Shown here: in pieces, positions 41,763 to 49,208 of the stretch
Layout: each line of letters opens with the position of its first letter
How positions within the stretch are numbered: the first letter of the stretch is position 1
Origin: Treponema sp.
Lineage (GTDB): Bacteria > Spirochaetota > Spirochaetia > Treponematales > Treponemataceae
Assembly: GCA_004554075.1 (NCBI GenBank)
Contig: SFOB01000015.1
Span: 1 to 49,208, forward strand
Length of the DNA: 49,208 bases
Direction of reading: 5' to 3'
Position numbers and translations under genes: made by a program
Notes under the pieces: generated by a model
The model's database searches: none
What the model saw: only the letters and a program-made list of their open reading frames with translations
What the model was told of the DNA's origin: nothing

Positions 41763-43082
41763 ATGAAAAAGGTGCTGGTGGCTTCTTCTAGTCAGGAAAT
41801 TCTGGGGGTTGTTAAGAATGCTTCTTTGAGTTATTCGAATTATCTGGAACCTATTTTCTGTCCGGAAACTGATGAGGCGCTCAGCTTTGTTGATTATGAA
41901 CTCCCTGAAATTAAGATACTGGATTTTACTTCAACTGACATTGACTGCTATGCAATTCTTGAAGTAATCCGTTCAGACCCATGGCTGCATAATGGTGGAA
42001 TTATTGCAATTGCAGAAAGCCCGTCTGAAGCTCAGAAAATCGAAGACATTAAAGATCCTAACATTCTGATTGTTCAGACTATCTATACCTTCAAGCAGAA
42101 CTTTGACGGACTTTTGCGCAGTCTTATCAGAAACCAGCAGTTTCTTTTCAACCGCGGTATGCAGGACCGTATGGGCTCTGAGGAAATCGGTCAGTTTGTC
42201 TGCGATAACAATCCAATGGATATCCGGCTCTACACTGCCTTCCTTGTAAACTATCTTTACTGTACAAACCGTATTGATGAGGATGGACGTTTTGCCCTTC
42301 AGTCAACTTTGATGGAGCTGCTTACAAATGCCCTTGAGCACGGTAACTGCGGAATCTCTTATGAGGAGAAATCTGAATGGCTTAACAATGGCGGTATCAT
42401 TCTTGATTTGATTGATCATAAACTCCGTCAGCCTGAATTTGCAGACCGCAAGATTCACATTGACTATACAATTGGAAAAGATAAATCAAGCTTTACCATT
42501 AAAGATGACGGCGAAGGTTTTGACTGGAAATCAAGATTATCTGCTGATGATACTCCAGGACTTGAAGAAGCTCACGGACGTGGAATTGCACTTTCTAAAT
42601 CTCTGGTTTCTCAGCTGCGCTATAACGATAAGGGAAATGAAGTATCTTTTGATATTCAGAATATTGTAAATGTTACAAATACGGTTCCTGGAATCATGAT
42701 TCCATTTAAGGCTGTTGAGTATAAGAAGTTTGATATTATCTGCCGCCAGAATGAACCTTCTAACGATTTGTACTTTATTGTTTCTGGCCGCTACGGTGTT
42801 TATGCAAACCGCAAACTGATTTCGGTTTTGACACCAAAGGATATGTTCATTGGTGAAATGGCCTTCCTTTTGAACGACCGCCGTTCAGCAACAATTGTAG
42901 CAGCGGAAGATGGAAAGCTTATTCGCATTCCAAAGACTCAGTTCTTAAACCTTATCAGAAAGAATCCTCACTATGGTCTCTTTCTTTCTAAGCTGCTGGC
43001 ACAGAGACTGGTTCGACAAAACAAGAGAATCATTAAGTGTACAAGTGAGCTGCTGAAGATGAAAGCAGAACAGAATAAATAA
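41763..43082 (+). CDS. Receiver-like / ATPase (HATPase) / cyclic-nucleotide-binding signalling protein
   Basis: A 439-residue three-domain protein with no membrane segment. Residues 1-125 look like a receiver (KILDFTSTDIDCYAILE at the phospho-Asp strand). Residues about 180-300 form a GHKL ATPase like anti-sigma kinases or RsbW: LMELLTNALEHG (N box), IKDDGEGF (G1) and HGRGIAL (G2). Residues 310-430 are a cNMP domain (GEMAFLLNDRRSATIVA). This may be an anti-sigma-like switch regulated by phosphorylation and a cyclic nucleotide. The gene sits 23 bases behind tRNA-Arg and ends at a strong terminator. Confidence 0.88.
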   Translation: MKKVLVASSSQEILGVVKNASLSYSNYLEPIFCPETDEALSFVDYELPEIKILDFTSTDIDCYAILEVIRSDPWLHNGGIIAIAESPSEAQKIEDIKDPNILIVQTIYTFKQNFDGLLRSLIRNQQFLFNRGMQDRMGSEEIGQFVCDNNPMDIRLYTAFLVNYLYCTNRIDEDGRFALQSTLMELLTNALEHGNCGISYEEKSEWLNNGGIILDLIDHKLRQPEFADRKIHIDYTIGKDKSSFTIKDDGEGFDWKSRLSADDTPGLEEAHGRGIALSKSLVSQLRYNDKGNEVSFDIQNIVNVTNTVPGIMIPFKAVEYKKFDIICRQNEPSNDLYFIVSGRYGVYANRKLISVLTPKDMFIGEMAFLLNDRRSATIVAAEDGKLIRIPKTQFLNLIRKNPHYGLFLSKLLAQRLVRQNKRIIKCTSELLKMKAEQNK

Positions 43083-43086
43083 AAAG

Positions 43087-43115
43087 AAAGCCGAGGTTTG
43101 AGCCTCGGCTTTTTT
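43087..43115 (+). terminator. Terminator of the receiver/ATPase/cNMP gene
   Basis: AAAGCCGAGG/CCTCGGCTTT stem, GTTTGAG-type loop and a TTTTTT tail, directly abutting the repeat at 43116. Confidence 0.92.
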
Positions 43116-43175
43116 GTCATTCCGAACTTGTTTCGGAATCTATTAAACGAGATGCTGAAACAAGTTCAGCATGAC
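43116..43175. repeat. Palindromic intergenic repeat, GTCATTCC family
   Basis: Same paired hairpins and complementary loops as 11099-11159, in the same relative orientation, between two converging genes. Confidence 0.85.
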
Positions 43176-43183
43176 GATTCTTA

Positions 43184-44860
43184 TTAGAACAATCCGGAAA
43201 TTACTCCGTTATCATCTACATCAATATCAAGAGCAGCTGGTGCCTTTGGCAAGCCTGGCATTGTCATGATGTCACCTGCGAGGGCAACTACAAAGCCTGC
43301 ACCTGCATAAAGCTGAACGTCGCGGACCGGGAAAGTATAGCCACTTGGAGCACCAATGAGTTTTGGATCGTGGCTGATAGAGTTCTGTGTCTTAGCGATA
43401 CAAACAGGGAGTTTGCCGTAGCCTGCATCTTCAAAGCCCTTGAGTTTTTTGAGGGCTGCAGAATCAAATTCAACGTCTGCGGCGCGGTAAATCTCTTTTG
43501 CGATTGTACGGATTTTGTCTGCGAGTGGAAGATCCAGCTCGTAAAGAGGATGGTAGTTTGCCTTTCCGCTGTCTGCAATTTCTGCAACAACCTTAGCGAG
43601 TTCTGCTGCACCGTCTCCGCCTTTTCCCCAGCCTTCGCTGAGCACTGCTGTTGAACCGTTGTCGCGGCAAAGCTTTTCGAGCAGCTGGATTTCTTCGTCA
43701 GTATCAGTAATAAACTTGTTTACGGCAACAACTGCCGGCAAGCCAAACTTTGCAACGTTTTCAATATGAGTCTTGAGGTTAGCAAAACCTTTTTCGAGTG
43801 CCTGGGTGTTTGGTGCGGCAAGGTCTGCTTTTGCAACGCCGCCGTGCATCTTAAGGGCACGGATTGTTGCAACAATTACAACTGCGCTTGGCTTGAGGCC
43901 TGCTGCGCGGCACTTAATGTCTAAGAACTTTTCAGCTCCAAGGTCTGCGGCAAAGCCAGCTTCTGTTACAACGTAGTCACCTGTGGCGAGGGCACACAAA
44001 GTTGCGTTTACACTGTTACAGCCGTGGGCAATATTTGCAAAAGGTCCGCCATGAACAAAGGCTGGATTCTTTTCGAGGGTCTGTACAAGGTTTGGCTTAA
44101 TTACATCTTTCAAGAGAGCTGCAATAGCGCCTGTGCACTTGAGCTGTCCAAAGGTTACGTTTTCGCGTGCATAGTTCTGGCCGATTACGATGCGGTCAAT
44201 GCGCTCTTTAAGCTCGCTGATTGTGCGGCTGAGGCAGACAATCGCCATAATCTCAGAAGCAACTGCAATCGAGAAGTGGTCTTCGCGAGGTACTCCCTGA
44301 AGGCGTCCGCCTAGTCCGATTGTAATATTGCGGAGGGCGCGGTCGTTCAAGTCTACACAGCGCTTCCAGCTGATTGTGCGAGGGTCAATTCCAAGTTCAT
44401 TTCCCTGCTGAAGGTGGTTATCAATAAGGGCTGCAATCAGGTTATTTGCAATTGAAATTGCGTGAATATCACCTGTGAAATGAAGGTTGATATCTTCCAT
44501 TGGAACAATCTGTGCGTATCCACCGCCACAGGCACCACCCTTTACACCAAAGCAAGGTCCAAGGCTAGGCTCGCGAAGAGCAACAACAGTTTTCTTTCCG
44601 ATTTTATTAAGTCCGTCTGCAAGTCCAATGCTTACGGTAGATTTTCCTTCTCCAGCTGGAGTAGGGGTAACGGCAGTTACAAGAATCAGTTTACCAGGCT
44701 TAGATGCAGCCTTTTCCTGTAAGGCACGAAGTTCGTCAAATGTAATTTTTGCCTTGTAAGGTCCGTAGTTCTCAAGTTTGTCTGCAGTGATTCCAATCTT
44801 AGCGGCAACCTCAGCCACCGGAATCATCTTATTTTTCTGAGCGATTTCGATATCAGTCAT
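43184..44860 (-). CDS. fhs: Formate-tetrahydrofolate ligase
   Basis: Forms 10-formyl-tetrahydrofolate from formate, ATP and THF. At 558 residues it is the family norm. TPTPAGEGKST is the P-loop, and EPSLGPCFGVKGGA, HFTGDIHAI and DLGAEKFLDIKCR are hallmark segments. In anaerobes it feeds purine synthesis or, with other genes, acetogenesis. The start has an AAGGAC ribosome site. No other Wood-Ljungdahl gene is in the window. Confidence 0.97.
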   Translation of the reverse strand: MTDIEIAQKNKMIPVAEVAAKIGITADKLENYGPYKAKITFDELRALQEKAASKPGKLILVTAVTPTPAGEGKSTVSIGLADGLNKIGKKTVVALREPSLGPCFGVKGGACGGGYAQIVPMEDINLHFTGDIHAISIANNLIAALIDNHLQQGNELGIDPRTISWKRCVDLNDRALRNITIGLGGRLQGVPREDHFSIAVASEIMAIVCLSRTISELKERIDRIVIGQNYARENVTFGQLKCTGAIAALLKDVIKPNLVQTLEKNPAFVHGGPFANIAHGCNSVNATLCALATGDYVVTEAGFAADLGAEKFLDIKCRAAGLKPSAVVIVATIRALKMHGGVAKADLAAPNTQALEKGFANLKTHIENVAKFGLPAVVAVNKFITDTDEEIQLLEKLCRDNGSTAVLSEGWGKGGDGAAELAKVVAEIADSGKANYHPLYELDLPLADKIRTIAKEIYRAADVEFDSAALKKLKGFEDAGYGKLPVCIAKTQNSISHDPKLIGAPSGYTFPVRDVQLYAGAGFVVALAGDIMTMPGLPKAPAALDIDVDDNGVISGLF

Positions 44861-44953
44861 TAAAGTGTCCTTGTGATTTTTTCACTAATATTTTAACTGA
44901 TTGGAGGGGTTTTAACAAGTAAGGGGAAATGATATGGATATGTAACGATTTTG

Positions 44954-44990
44954 TTTTACGTATTGCCGGTGAAAAACCGACAATACGTAA
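44954..44990. terminator. Imperfect palindrome, likely terminator of the lipoprotein gene
   Basis: TTACGTATTG and CAATACGTAA arms with CCGGT/ACCG closer to the loop. Read on the minus strand it lies just after the lipoprotein stop, with only a short T-tail. Confidence 0.6.
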
Positions 44991-45007
44991 ATGTTGTATT
45001 TAATATT

Positions 45008-45778
45008 TTAATTTGCAGTAACGGTAAGATCAAATTTAGTAACTACTGAGCCTTCATAATCACCAATGCCGAAAAGACGTGCCTCAAAACGTCGGCCTAT
45101 ATCAGCCTTTGTAAAGGTATAAGATAGCGTATCTATATTGTTTGCAGCACGCTTAAAAATTTGTTTAGTATCTGTATCATCATAAAGTGCTAAATAATAT
45201 TGTTCTGTAAAGTTATTATTTTCAAATGCTTTATATTTAAGTATGACGGTTTCGCCAGGATGGAAAGTATAACTATAATATATAGACCTTTCCTCCCCAT
45301 CATCAGTAATCCAGAATCCTTCTGGTTTGCCTCGTAAATCGTATGTTTTTATATTATCTTTAATAAATGCATTTTCACCATTTATTTTGAACGATACTAA
45401 ATCATAATCCTTCTCTCGGGTTGAAACTGTCAGATGGAATTCTCCGGTTAGATCATAGTATATTTTGAAATTCCCGGTTTCTTCATGTTTAATTTCAATT
45501 CCCATCATATTACCACTAAAACCACGCATTCCCACAGCACCATAAATGATTTCACCGTTTAGTTCGACAGTTGTTACCAAATTTTCGTGTTTTAGATTAA
45601 TCTTTAAAATATCATTAGGATGACTTTCTGTTCCCTTGAAAGTAAAATCATACTCTCCATCTGGAAGGCTCATATTGATGACATAAGTCGGCTTATTACC
45701 AAATCTGCAACTTGTTATTGAAATAGAAATTAAAATTGTAAAGAGTATGTATAACAATAAAGTTCTTTTTTTATTCAT
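45008..45778 (-). CDS. Lipoprotein of unknown function
   Basis: A 256-residue protein with a lipoprotein signal (LLYILFTILISISITSC, lipid cysteine at about 24). The mature part is all-beta in appearance, with repeated short strands (SLPDGEYDFTFKG, KIYYDLTGEFHLTV). I do not recognise a family. It starts behind AGGAGC. Together with the next gene it is more AT-rich than neighbouring housekeeping genes and lies between fhs and the rsuA-family gene, suggesting an accessory insertion. Confidence 0.75.
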   Translation of the reverse strand: MNKKRTLLLYILFTILISISITSCRFGNKPTYVINMSLPDGEYDFTFKGTESHPNDILKINLKHENLVTTVELNGEIIYGAVGMRGFSGNMMGIEIKHEETGNFKIYYDLTGEFHLTVSTREKDYDLVSFKINGENAFIKDNIKTYDLRGKPEGFWITDDGEERSIYYSYTFHPGETVILKYKAFENNNFTEQYYLALYDDTDTKQIFKRAANNIDTLSYTFTKADIGRRFEARLFGIGDYEGSVVTKFDLTVTAN

Positions 45779-45948
45779 TTTTTTGCTCCTGTAATTAATA
45801 ATGATTTTCTGTGTTATTTTACTCTATTAGTTTATATTTGTCTTGAGTGAGAATTAATCAAAATTTGGTGAAAAAAATCACATAATTTTAATATGAAGAA
45901 TCAGACTAAACATAATAGTTTTGATGTATTACATATTTCCCAATGGTT

Positions 45949-46941
45949 TTATAATAATAGAGGTGGATTTTTCTGTAAATCAATAGCAATCTTTTGATAC
46001 AAGCTTTTATCTTCTACTTGAGAAATTGCAGTTGTTCTTACACCAGCATCTTTTGAAGAACCACCACAGTGGAAAATCTTTTCATTGTTAGTTCCAAAAT
46101 CAAGTATGATATAGCGGTCATGATAGATTTCTTGTGTCTTTTTAAGTGTTATATGAACATTAGGATATTCTTTGCAAAAATCCTCATATTCAGTTTTGTG
46201 AAGTCTTTTTCCAACATTATCGCTGAAAAGAGTTATCTGAACTGTTGGTTTTACAAGCTTGAGAAGAACAAGTGTTTTTAGGTTGATGTAGTTATCAACA
46301 ATAAATATAGATTTCTTTGCAGATGAATAAATTGTTGAATAAGCGATATCAGCCTCAACAGTTTCTCCATTCAGAAAGAGATAATCCTTTGTAATATTCG
46401 GGTCAGTAAAGTCTTTCATAACTTTTGTAAGTTCTGTTTTTGTTACCATATTATCTTTGATGTCTTTTATTTCTTTTGTGTTATCGGAAATCTGTTTAGT
46501 ATTGTCTGAAGTTTGTAAAGAGAGTTTTATGAGTTCTGGGCTGGAAAGAATATTCTGGCTTTGTAAAATAAAATCTTTCATTTGTTTGAAGATTCTTACA
46601 AGAGCTTTGCTTTGTTTAATAGCGAGTTCACCGCGAAGTACTGTCATGAGCATGTAGATACCTTGCTCTGTGAAGGCGTAGGGGAGTTTTCTTGTACCGC
46701 CCCAACTTGATGTGTAAAATTTACACATCAAGATTATTTCATCAAATTCTTCTTTGGTGAGTTGAAACCGAAAATCCTCGTCAAAGCGTTCAATATTGTT
46801 ATGAACTTGTTTGTTAAAACTTCTCGTGTCATATCCATAAATCTCTGCCAAATCAAAATCCAACATAACTTGTACACCACGAATGGTGTGGATTTTACTT
46901 CTTAAATCATTTTCATCATGAATCAAAATTTCATCGCTCAT
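45949..46941 (-). CDS. ORF6N-domain protein with C-terminal PLD-like domain
   Basis: A 330-residue protein. Residues about 10-120 are the ORF6N/KilA-N-related DNA-binding domain of phage-like regulators (IRGVQVMLDFDLAEIYGYDT, NIERFDEDFRFQLT, LPYAFTEQGIYMLMTVLRGE). A predicted coiled linker (about 140-185) follows. The end has a phospholipase-D half motif: HDRYIILD (HxRx4D) and CGGSSKDAG. Such pairs might cut or bind nucleic acid. A TTG at 46959 is possible, but the ATG at 46941 behind AAGGA is preferred. Nearby palindromes at about 46975-47005 could be an operator. Confidence 0.8.
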   Translation of the reverse strand: MSDEILIHDENDLRSKIHTIRGVQVMLDFDLAEIYGYDTRSFNKQVHNNIERFDEDFRFQLTKEEFDEIILMCKFYTSSWGGTRKLPYAFTEQGIYMLMTVLRGELAIKQSKALVRIFKQMKDFILQSQNILSSPELIKLSLQTSDNTKQISDNTKEIKDIKDNMVTKTELTKVMKDFTDPNITKDYLFLNGETVEADIAYSTIYSSAKKSIFIVDNYINLKTLVLLKLVKPTVQITLFSDNVGKRLHKTEYEDFCKEYPNVHITLKKTQEIYHDRYIILDFGTNNEKIFHCGGSSKDAGVRTTAISQVEDKSLYQKIAIDLQKNPPLLL

Positions 46942-46969
46942 ACTTTTCACATCCTTCAATAGTTATATT

Positions 46970-47010
46970 ATGGAACTTTTAAATTCCCATACTATAATAT
47001 GGTGTTAGAC
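46970..47010. promoter_or_regulatory. Adjacent palindromes upstream of the ORF6N gene
   Basis: TATGGAA/TTCCCATA-type and CCATA/TATGG arms lie within 40 bases, overlapping the expected promoter region of the minus-strand gene. They are suggestive of an autoregulatory operator. Confidence 0.4.
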
Positions 47011-47078
47011 ATGCAATTTTAGGAAGTTTTTTTTCAAAAAAGTTTGTTTTTTGTGTGAATTTTTATAAATTTTCGAAT

Positions 47079-47107
47079 TTGAAAATCTCCTAATCTGCCC
47101 TTATAAT
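47079..47107 (+). promoter_or_regulatory. Promoter of the 47125 membrane-protein gene
   Basis: TTGAAA (47079-47084), 17 bases, TATAAT (47102-47107). The start codon is about 18 bases after the -10 element. Confidence 0.7.
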
Positions 47108-47124
47108 AAAAAAGAGGTAAAAAA

Positions 47125-47694
47125 ATGGATGAAGAATTAAAAGCGAAAATTAAGGTTAAGGCTATGAGTTCTCTGCTGCACAGGAATGTACTGGGAGCTC
47201 TTGGAATGCTGCTGCCTTTTTTCAGTATTCTAGGTGGGCTTTTTGTGAAAGATAAGCCTGAATCCTGGTGGTATTCTATCAGCGTAACTTATTATATTAC
47301 GCCGGCGCTTCCGATTATTCTTGGAGCCTGTGCAATCTTTTTGCTCTGTTACCGATCTTACGAAACAATCGATACAATTATAAACGTGCTTTCGGGCATT
47401 TTTGCTTTTGGGGTTGTCCTCTTTCCTTGCGCAAATCCTTATGGAATTGAGTATGTTGGATACTTTCAGATTCCGGTAGCAGTTTCTAACGTGATTCACT
47501 GTGGGTCTGCAATGCTGCTTTTTGGACTTATGGCTTATAACATTGGCTGGCTTTTTGCAAAAAGTGGAAATGATCTGAATAATAAAATCTATAAAATCTG
47601 TGCCTGGGCAATGATTGTTATAATGGCGCTTTTTGTGATTTTAAGTATTGTGCGTGCCTGCGGAATCAATATTCCAGGCTACCATGATTGTTGA
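47125..47694 (+). CDS. Membrane protein, apparently frameshifted near its end
   Basis: A 189-residue protein with about five helices (for example LGMLLPFFSILGGLFV and PALPIILGACAIFLLC). It is similar in feel to DUF998-like small membrane proteins. It stops at GINIPGYHDC, but the overlapping frame from 47684 reads MIVEAMLLLIFGFAWLVKG, a typical last helix. The stop in that frame is 47771-47773. A one-base frameshift near 47681 would give about 215 residues. Real gene decay and a sequencing error are both possible. Function unknown. Confidence 0.6.
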   Translation: MDEELKAKIKVKAMSSLLHRNVLGALGMLLPFFSILGGLFVKDKPESWWYSISVTYYITPALPIILGACAIFLLCYRSYETIDTIINVLSGIFAFGVVLFPCANPYGIEYVGYFQIPVAVSNVIHCGSAMLLFGLMAYNIGWLFAKSGNDLNNKIYKICAWAMIVIMALFVILSIVRACGINIPGYHDC

Positions 47695-47739
47695 AGCAAT
47701 GCTTTTACTGATCTTCGGCTTTGCCTGGCTTGTAAAAGG

Positions 47740-48486
47740 TCACTTATTTAATTTTTCTAAATCGTCGTCGTAGAGTTCTTTGTATTCACCGAGCTCCAGT
47801 GACTCATCAAGCTGGAGCTGACCCATAGAAATTCTTTTCAGATAAACAATCTTATTTCCCACTGCCGCAAACATTCTCTTTACCTGATGGTATTTGCCCT
47901 CGTAGATTGTGAGGTGGGCTGTTGATGCGTCTATCCATTTGATCTGGGCTGGCTGGCAGGTAAAGCCCTGTTCGTTATCTTCCGGACCAACTTCGATGCC
48001 TGCCTCGAATTGCTTTGTGATTTCTGCCCGATGCTCTGGTGTTTCAGGGTGTTCCAGGCCGCACAGGTAAGTTTTACTGATATGCGATTTTGGTGAGATG
48101 AGACGGTGGGTGAGTTCTCCATCAGTTGTAAAAAGAAGAAGCCCTTCTGTGTCCATGTCCAGACGGCCTACCAGGTGAAGCTTGTCCTGAAGGTAAGGGG
48201 TACGCAGGGAATCATCCAGCAAATCAAAGACAGTTTCGTGGTCGCCTTCTTTTGTGGAGCAGACATAGTGCTGAGGTTTATTCATCATCAGATAGAGATT
48301 TTTATGTAAGTTGATTTCTTCGCCGTCTACGGAAATGGAATCGTTTTCTGCATCAACTGCAAAGCCGGCGTCGTAAATGCGCTGCCCGTTCACTAATACT
48401 TCGCAACCTCGCAAAAGTTTTCTGATATCTTTGCGAGAGCCAAAACCTTCGTGAGCAAGCAGCTTGTCTATGCGTTCTTTTGCCAC
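47740..48486 (-). CDS. rsuA: RsuA-family rRNA pseudouridine synthase
   Basis: A 248-residue pseudouridine synthase with an N-terminal S4 domain (RIDKLLAHEGFGSRKDIRKL) and the catalytic GRLDMDTEGLLLFT loop with its Asp. The family contains RsuA (16S U516) and RluB/E/F; the length and sequence favour RsuA or a close paralogue, but the exact site is not certain. It starts with GTG, sharing a base with the citrate synthase stop, so the two are coupled. Confidence 0.9.
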   Translation of the reverse strand: MAKERIDKLLAHEGFGSRKDIRKLLRGCEVLVNGQRIYDAGFAVDAENDSISVDGEEINLHKNLYLMMNKPQHYVCSTKEGDHETVFDLLDDSLRTPYLQDKLHLVGRLDMDTEGLLLFTTDGELTHRLISPKSHISKTYLCGLEHPETPEHRAEITKQFEAGIEVGPEDNEQGFTCQPAQIKWIDASTAHLTIYEGKYHQVKRMFAAVGNKIVYLKRISMGQLQLDESLELGEYKELYDDDLEKLNK

Positions 48487-49208
48487 TATTTTCTATCCAT
48501 CAGCGGAACAAACTCGCGCTCTTTTGAGATGTTCTTGTAAGCAGGATGATAGATACGACCGCCGCTTACAATTTCCTCAATACGGTGAGCAGACCAGCCG
48601 GCAATTCTGGAAATTGCGAAGATTGGTGTAAAGAGTTCACGTGGAATGTTGAGCATTGAGTAAACGAAGCCAGAATAGAAGTCTACGTTTGCACAAACGC
48701 GTTTATCAGAATGGTGTACTTCCTGGATGATTGAAGGAGCAACCTTTTCAATCAAATCATAAAGAGCAAACTCTTCCATGCAGCCCTTTTCTTTAGCAAG
48801 CTGTTTAGCCTTTGCCTTAAGAAGAACTTCACGAGGATCGCTGATTGTATAAACTGCGTGGCCCATGCCGTAAACAAGACCAGAACGGTCGAAAGCTTCT
48901 TTTGTTGCAATCTTTTTGATGTAAGCAGAAACTTCTTTTTCACTTGTCCAGTCTTTTACGTTTGCTTTGATGTCGTCCATCATCTCTACAACGCGGATGT
49001 TGGCACCACCATGGCGGCGTCCTTTAAGGGAACCAACGGCAGCAGCTATAGCAGAGTAAGTATCTGTATCTGCAGAAGAAACAACGTGAACTGTAAGAGA
49101 AGAGTTGTTACCACCACCGTGCTCAGCGTGCAGAATCAAAGCAAGGTCGAGGATCTCAGCCTCAAGGTGTGTGTACTGCTTGTCTGAGCGGATAAGGCGG
49201 AGGAAGTT
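48486..49208 (-). CDS. gltA: Citrate synthase, N-terminus cut by window edge
   Basis: Condenses acetyl-CoA and oxaloacetate to citrate. The C-terminal 240 residues are present and the frame continues past the right edge. ILHAEHGGGNNSSLTV, LKGRRHGGAN, VYGMGHAVYTISDPR and VDFYSGFVY are citrate-synthase core segments, including catalytic His and Asp positions. The C-terminus SGGRIYHPAY is typical. It presumably supplies 2-oxoglutarate for glutamate in an anaerobe. It is coupled to the downstream rsuA-family gene. Confidence 0.95.
   Translation of the reverse strand, partial: NFLRLIRSDKQYTHLEAEILDLALILHAEHGGGNNSSLTVHVVSSADTDTYSAIAAAVGSLKGRRHGGANIRVVEMMDDIKANVKDWTSEKEVSAYIKKIATKEAFDRSGLVYGMGHAVYTISDPREVLLKAKAKQLAKEKGCMEEFALYDLIEKVAPSIIQEVHHSDKRVCANVDFYSGFVYSMLNIPRELFTPIFAISRIAGWSAHRIEEIVSGGRIYHPAYKNISKEREFVPLMDRK

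Noticed and set aside
43184..44860. Wood-Ljungdahl acetogenesis locus
   Set aside because: Only fhs is present; it is common in many anaerobes for one-carbon metabolism.

Overview
The window looks like chromosomal DNA of a host-associated spirochaete, most likely a gut or rumen Treponema. This is inferred from the protein set, not proven. Supporting features are a cytoplasmic chemoreceptor fused to a hydrogenase-like sensor, a long Prs-type protein, a membrane-anchored TPR/Mrr-like protein, several exported proteins with Phe-terminal barrel-like ends, anaerobic metabolism (pta, fhs, citrate synthase), and abundant palindromic intergenic repeats. Coding density is high and genes sit in tight operons on both strands. 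There is no prophage, insertion sequence or CRISPR array.

Layout. 1-2.4 kb (minus): phosphate acetyltransferase (cut by the left edge) and an exported esterase, then a promoter-to-terminator unit that may be a structured RNA. 2.7-6.7 kb (plus): Lrp/AsnC regulator, aminotransferase, TPR/Mrr-like protein, rsmE. 6.8-12.9 kb: an ArsR repressor divergent from an envelope export operon (MMPL/RND pump, LolA-like periplasmic protein, outer-membrane barrel). 13.0-19.5 kb (plus): one tight operon of metalloprotease, exported protein, rsmG, M29 aminopeptidase, GGDEF/EAL protein and VanY-type lipoprotein, closed by a strong terminator. 19.5-23.8 kb: hydrogenase/MCP sensor, HAD phosphatase, methyltransferase. 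24.0-28.2 kb: parA-parB facing a lacI-type regulator plus M18 aminopeptidase. 28.2-33.9 kb (plus): small exported protein, barrel, FecR-domain protein, a fused ECF transporter (ATPase-ATPase-T), NUDIX hydrolase and a membrane protein.

34-37.5 kb holds tRNA-Cys, a glycine riboswitch with an AGCS symporter, two large nested-palindrome elements and a PilZ gene pair. 37.6-41.4 kb is a run of prs, FGGY-like kinase, HAD hydrolase and metallo-beta-lactamase-fold protein. Next come decayed tRNA-Arg copies, an intact tRNA-Arg(CCT) and a receiver/ATPase/cNMP-binding protein. 43.2-49.2 kb carries fhs, an AT-rich accessory stretch (lipoprotein, ORF6N/PLD protein, a frameshifted-looking membrane protein), an rsuA-family gene and the C-terminal part of citrate synthase.

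The strongest leads are the hydrogenase/MCP receptor, the tRNA-Arg decay array with a hairpin insertion, the nested inverted-repeat elements, the putative RNA near 2.4-2.6 kb, the ORF6N/PLD fusion, and the Mrr-like domain that has lost its catalytic lysine. No complete novel defence or mobile system is evident. All family calls come from reading motifs; no database search was possible.
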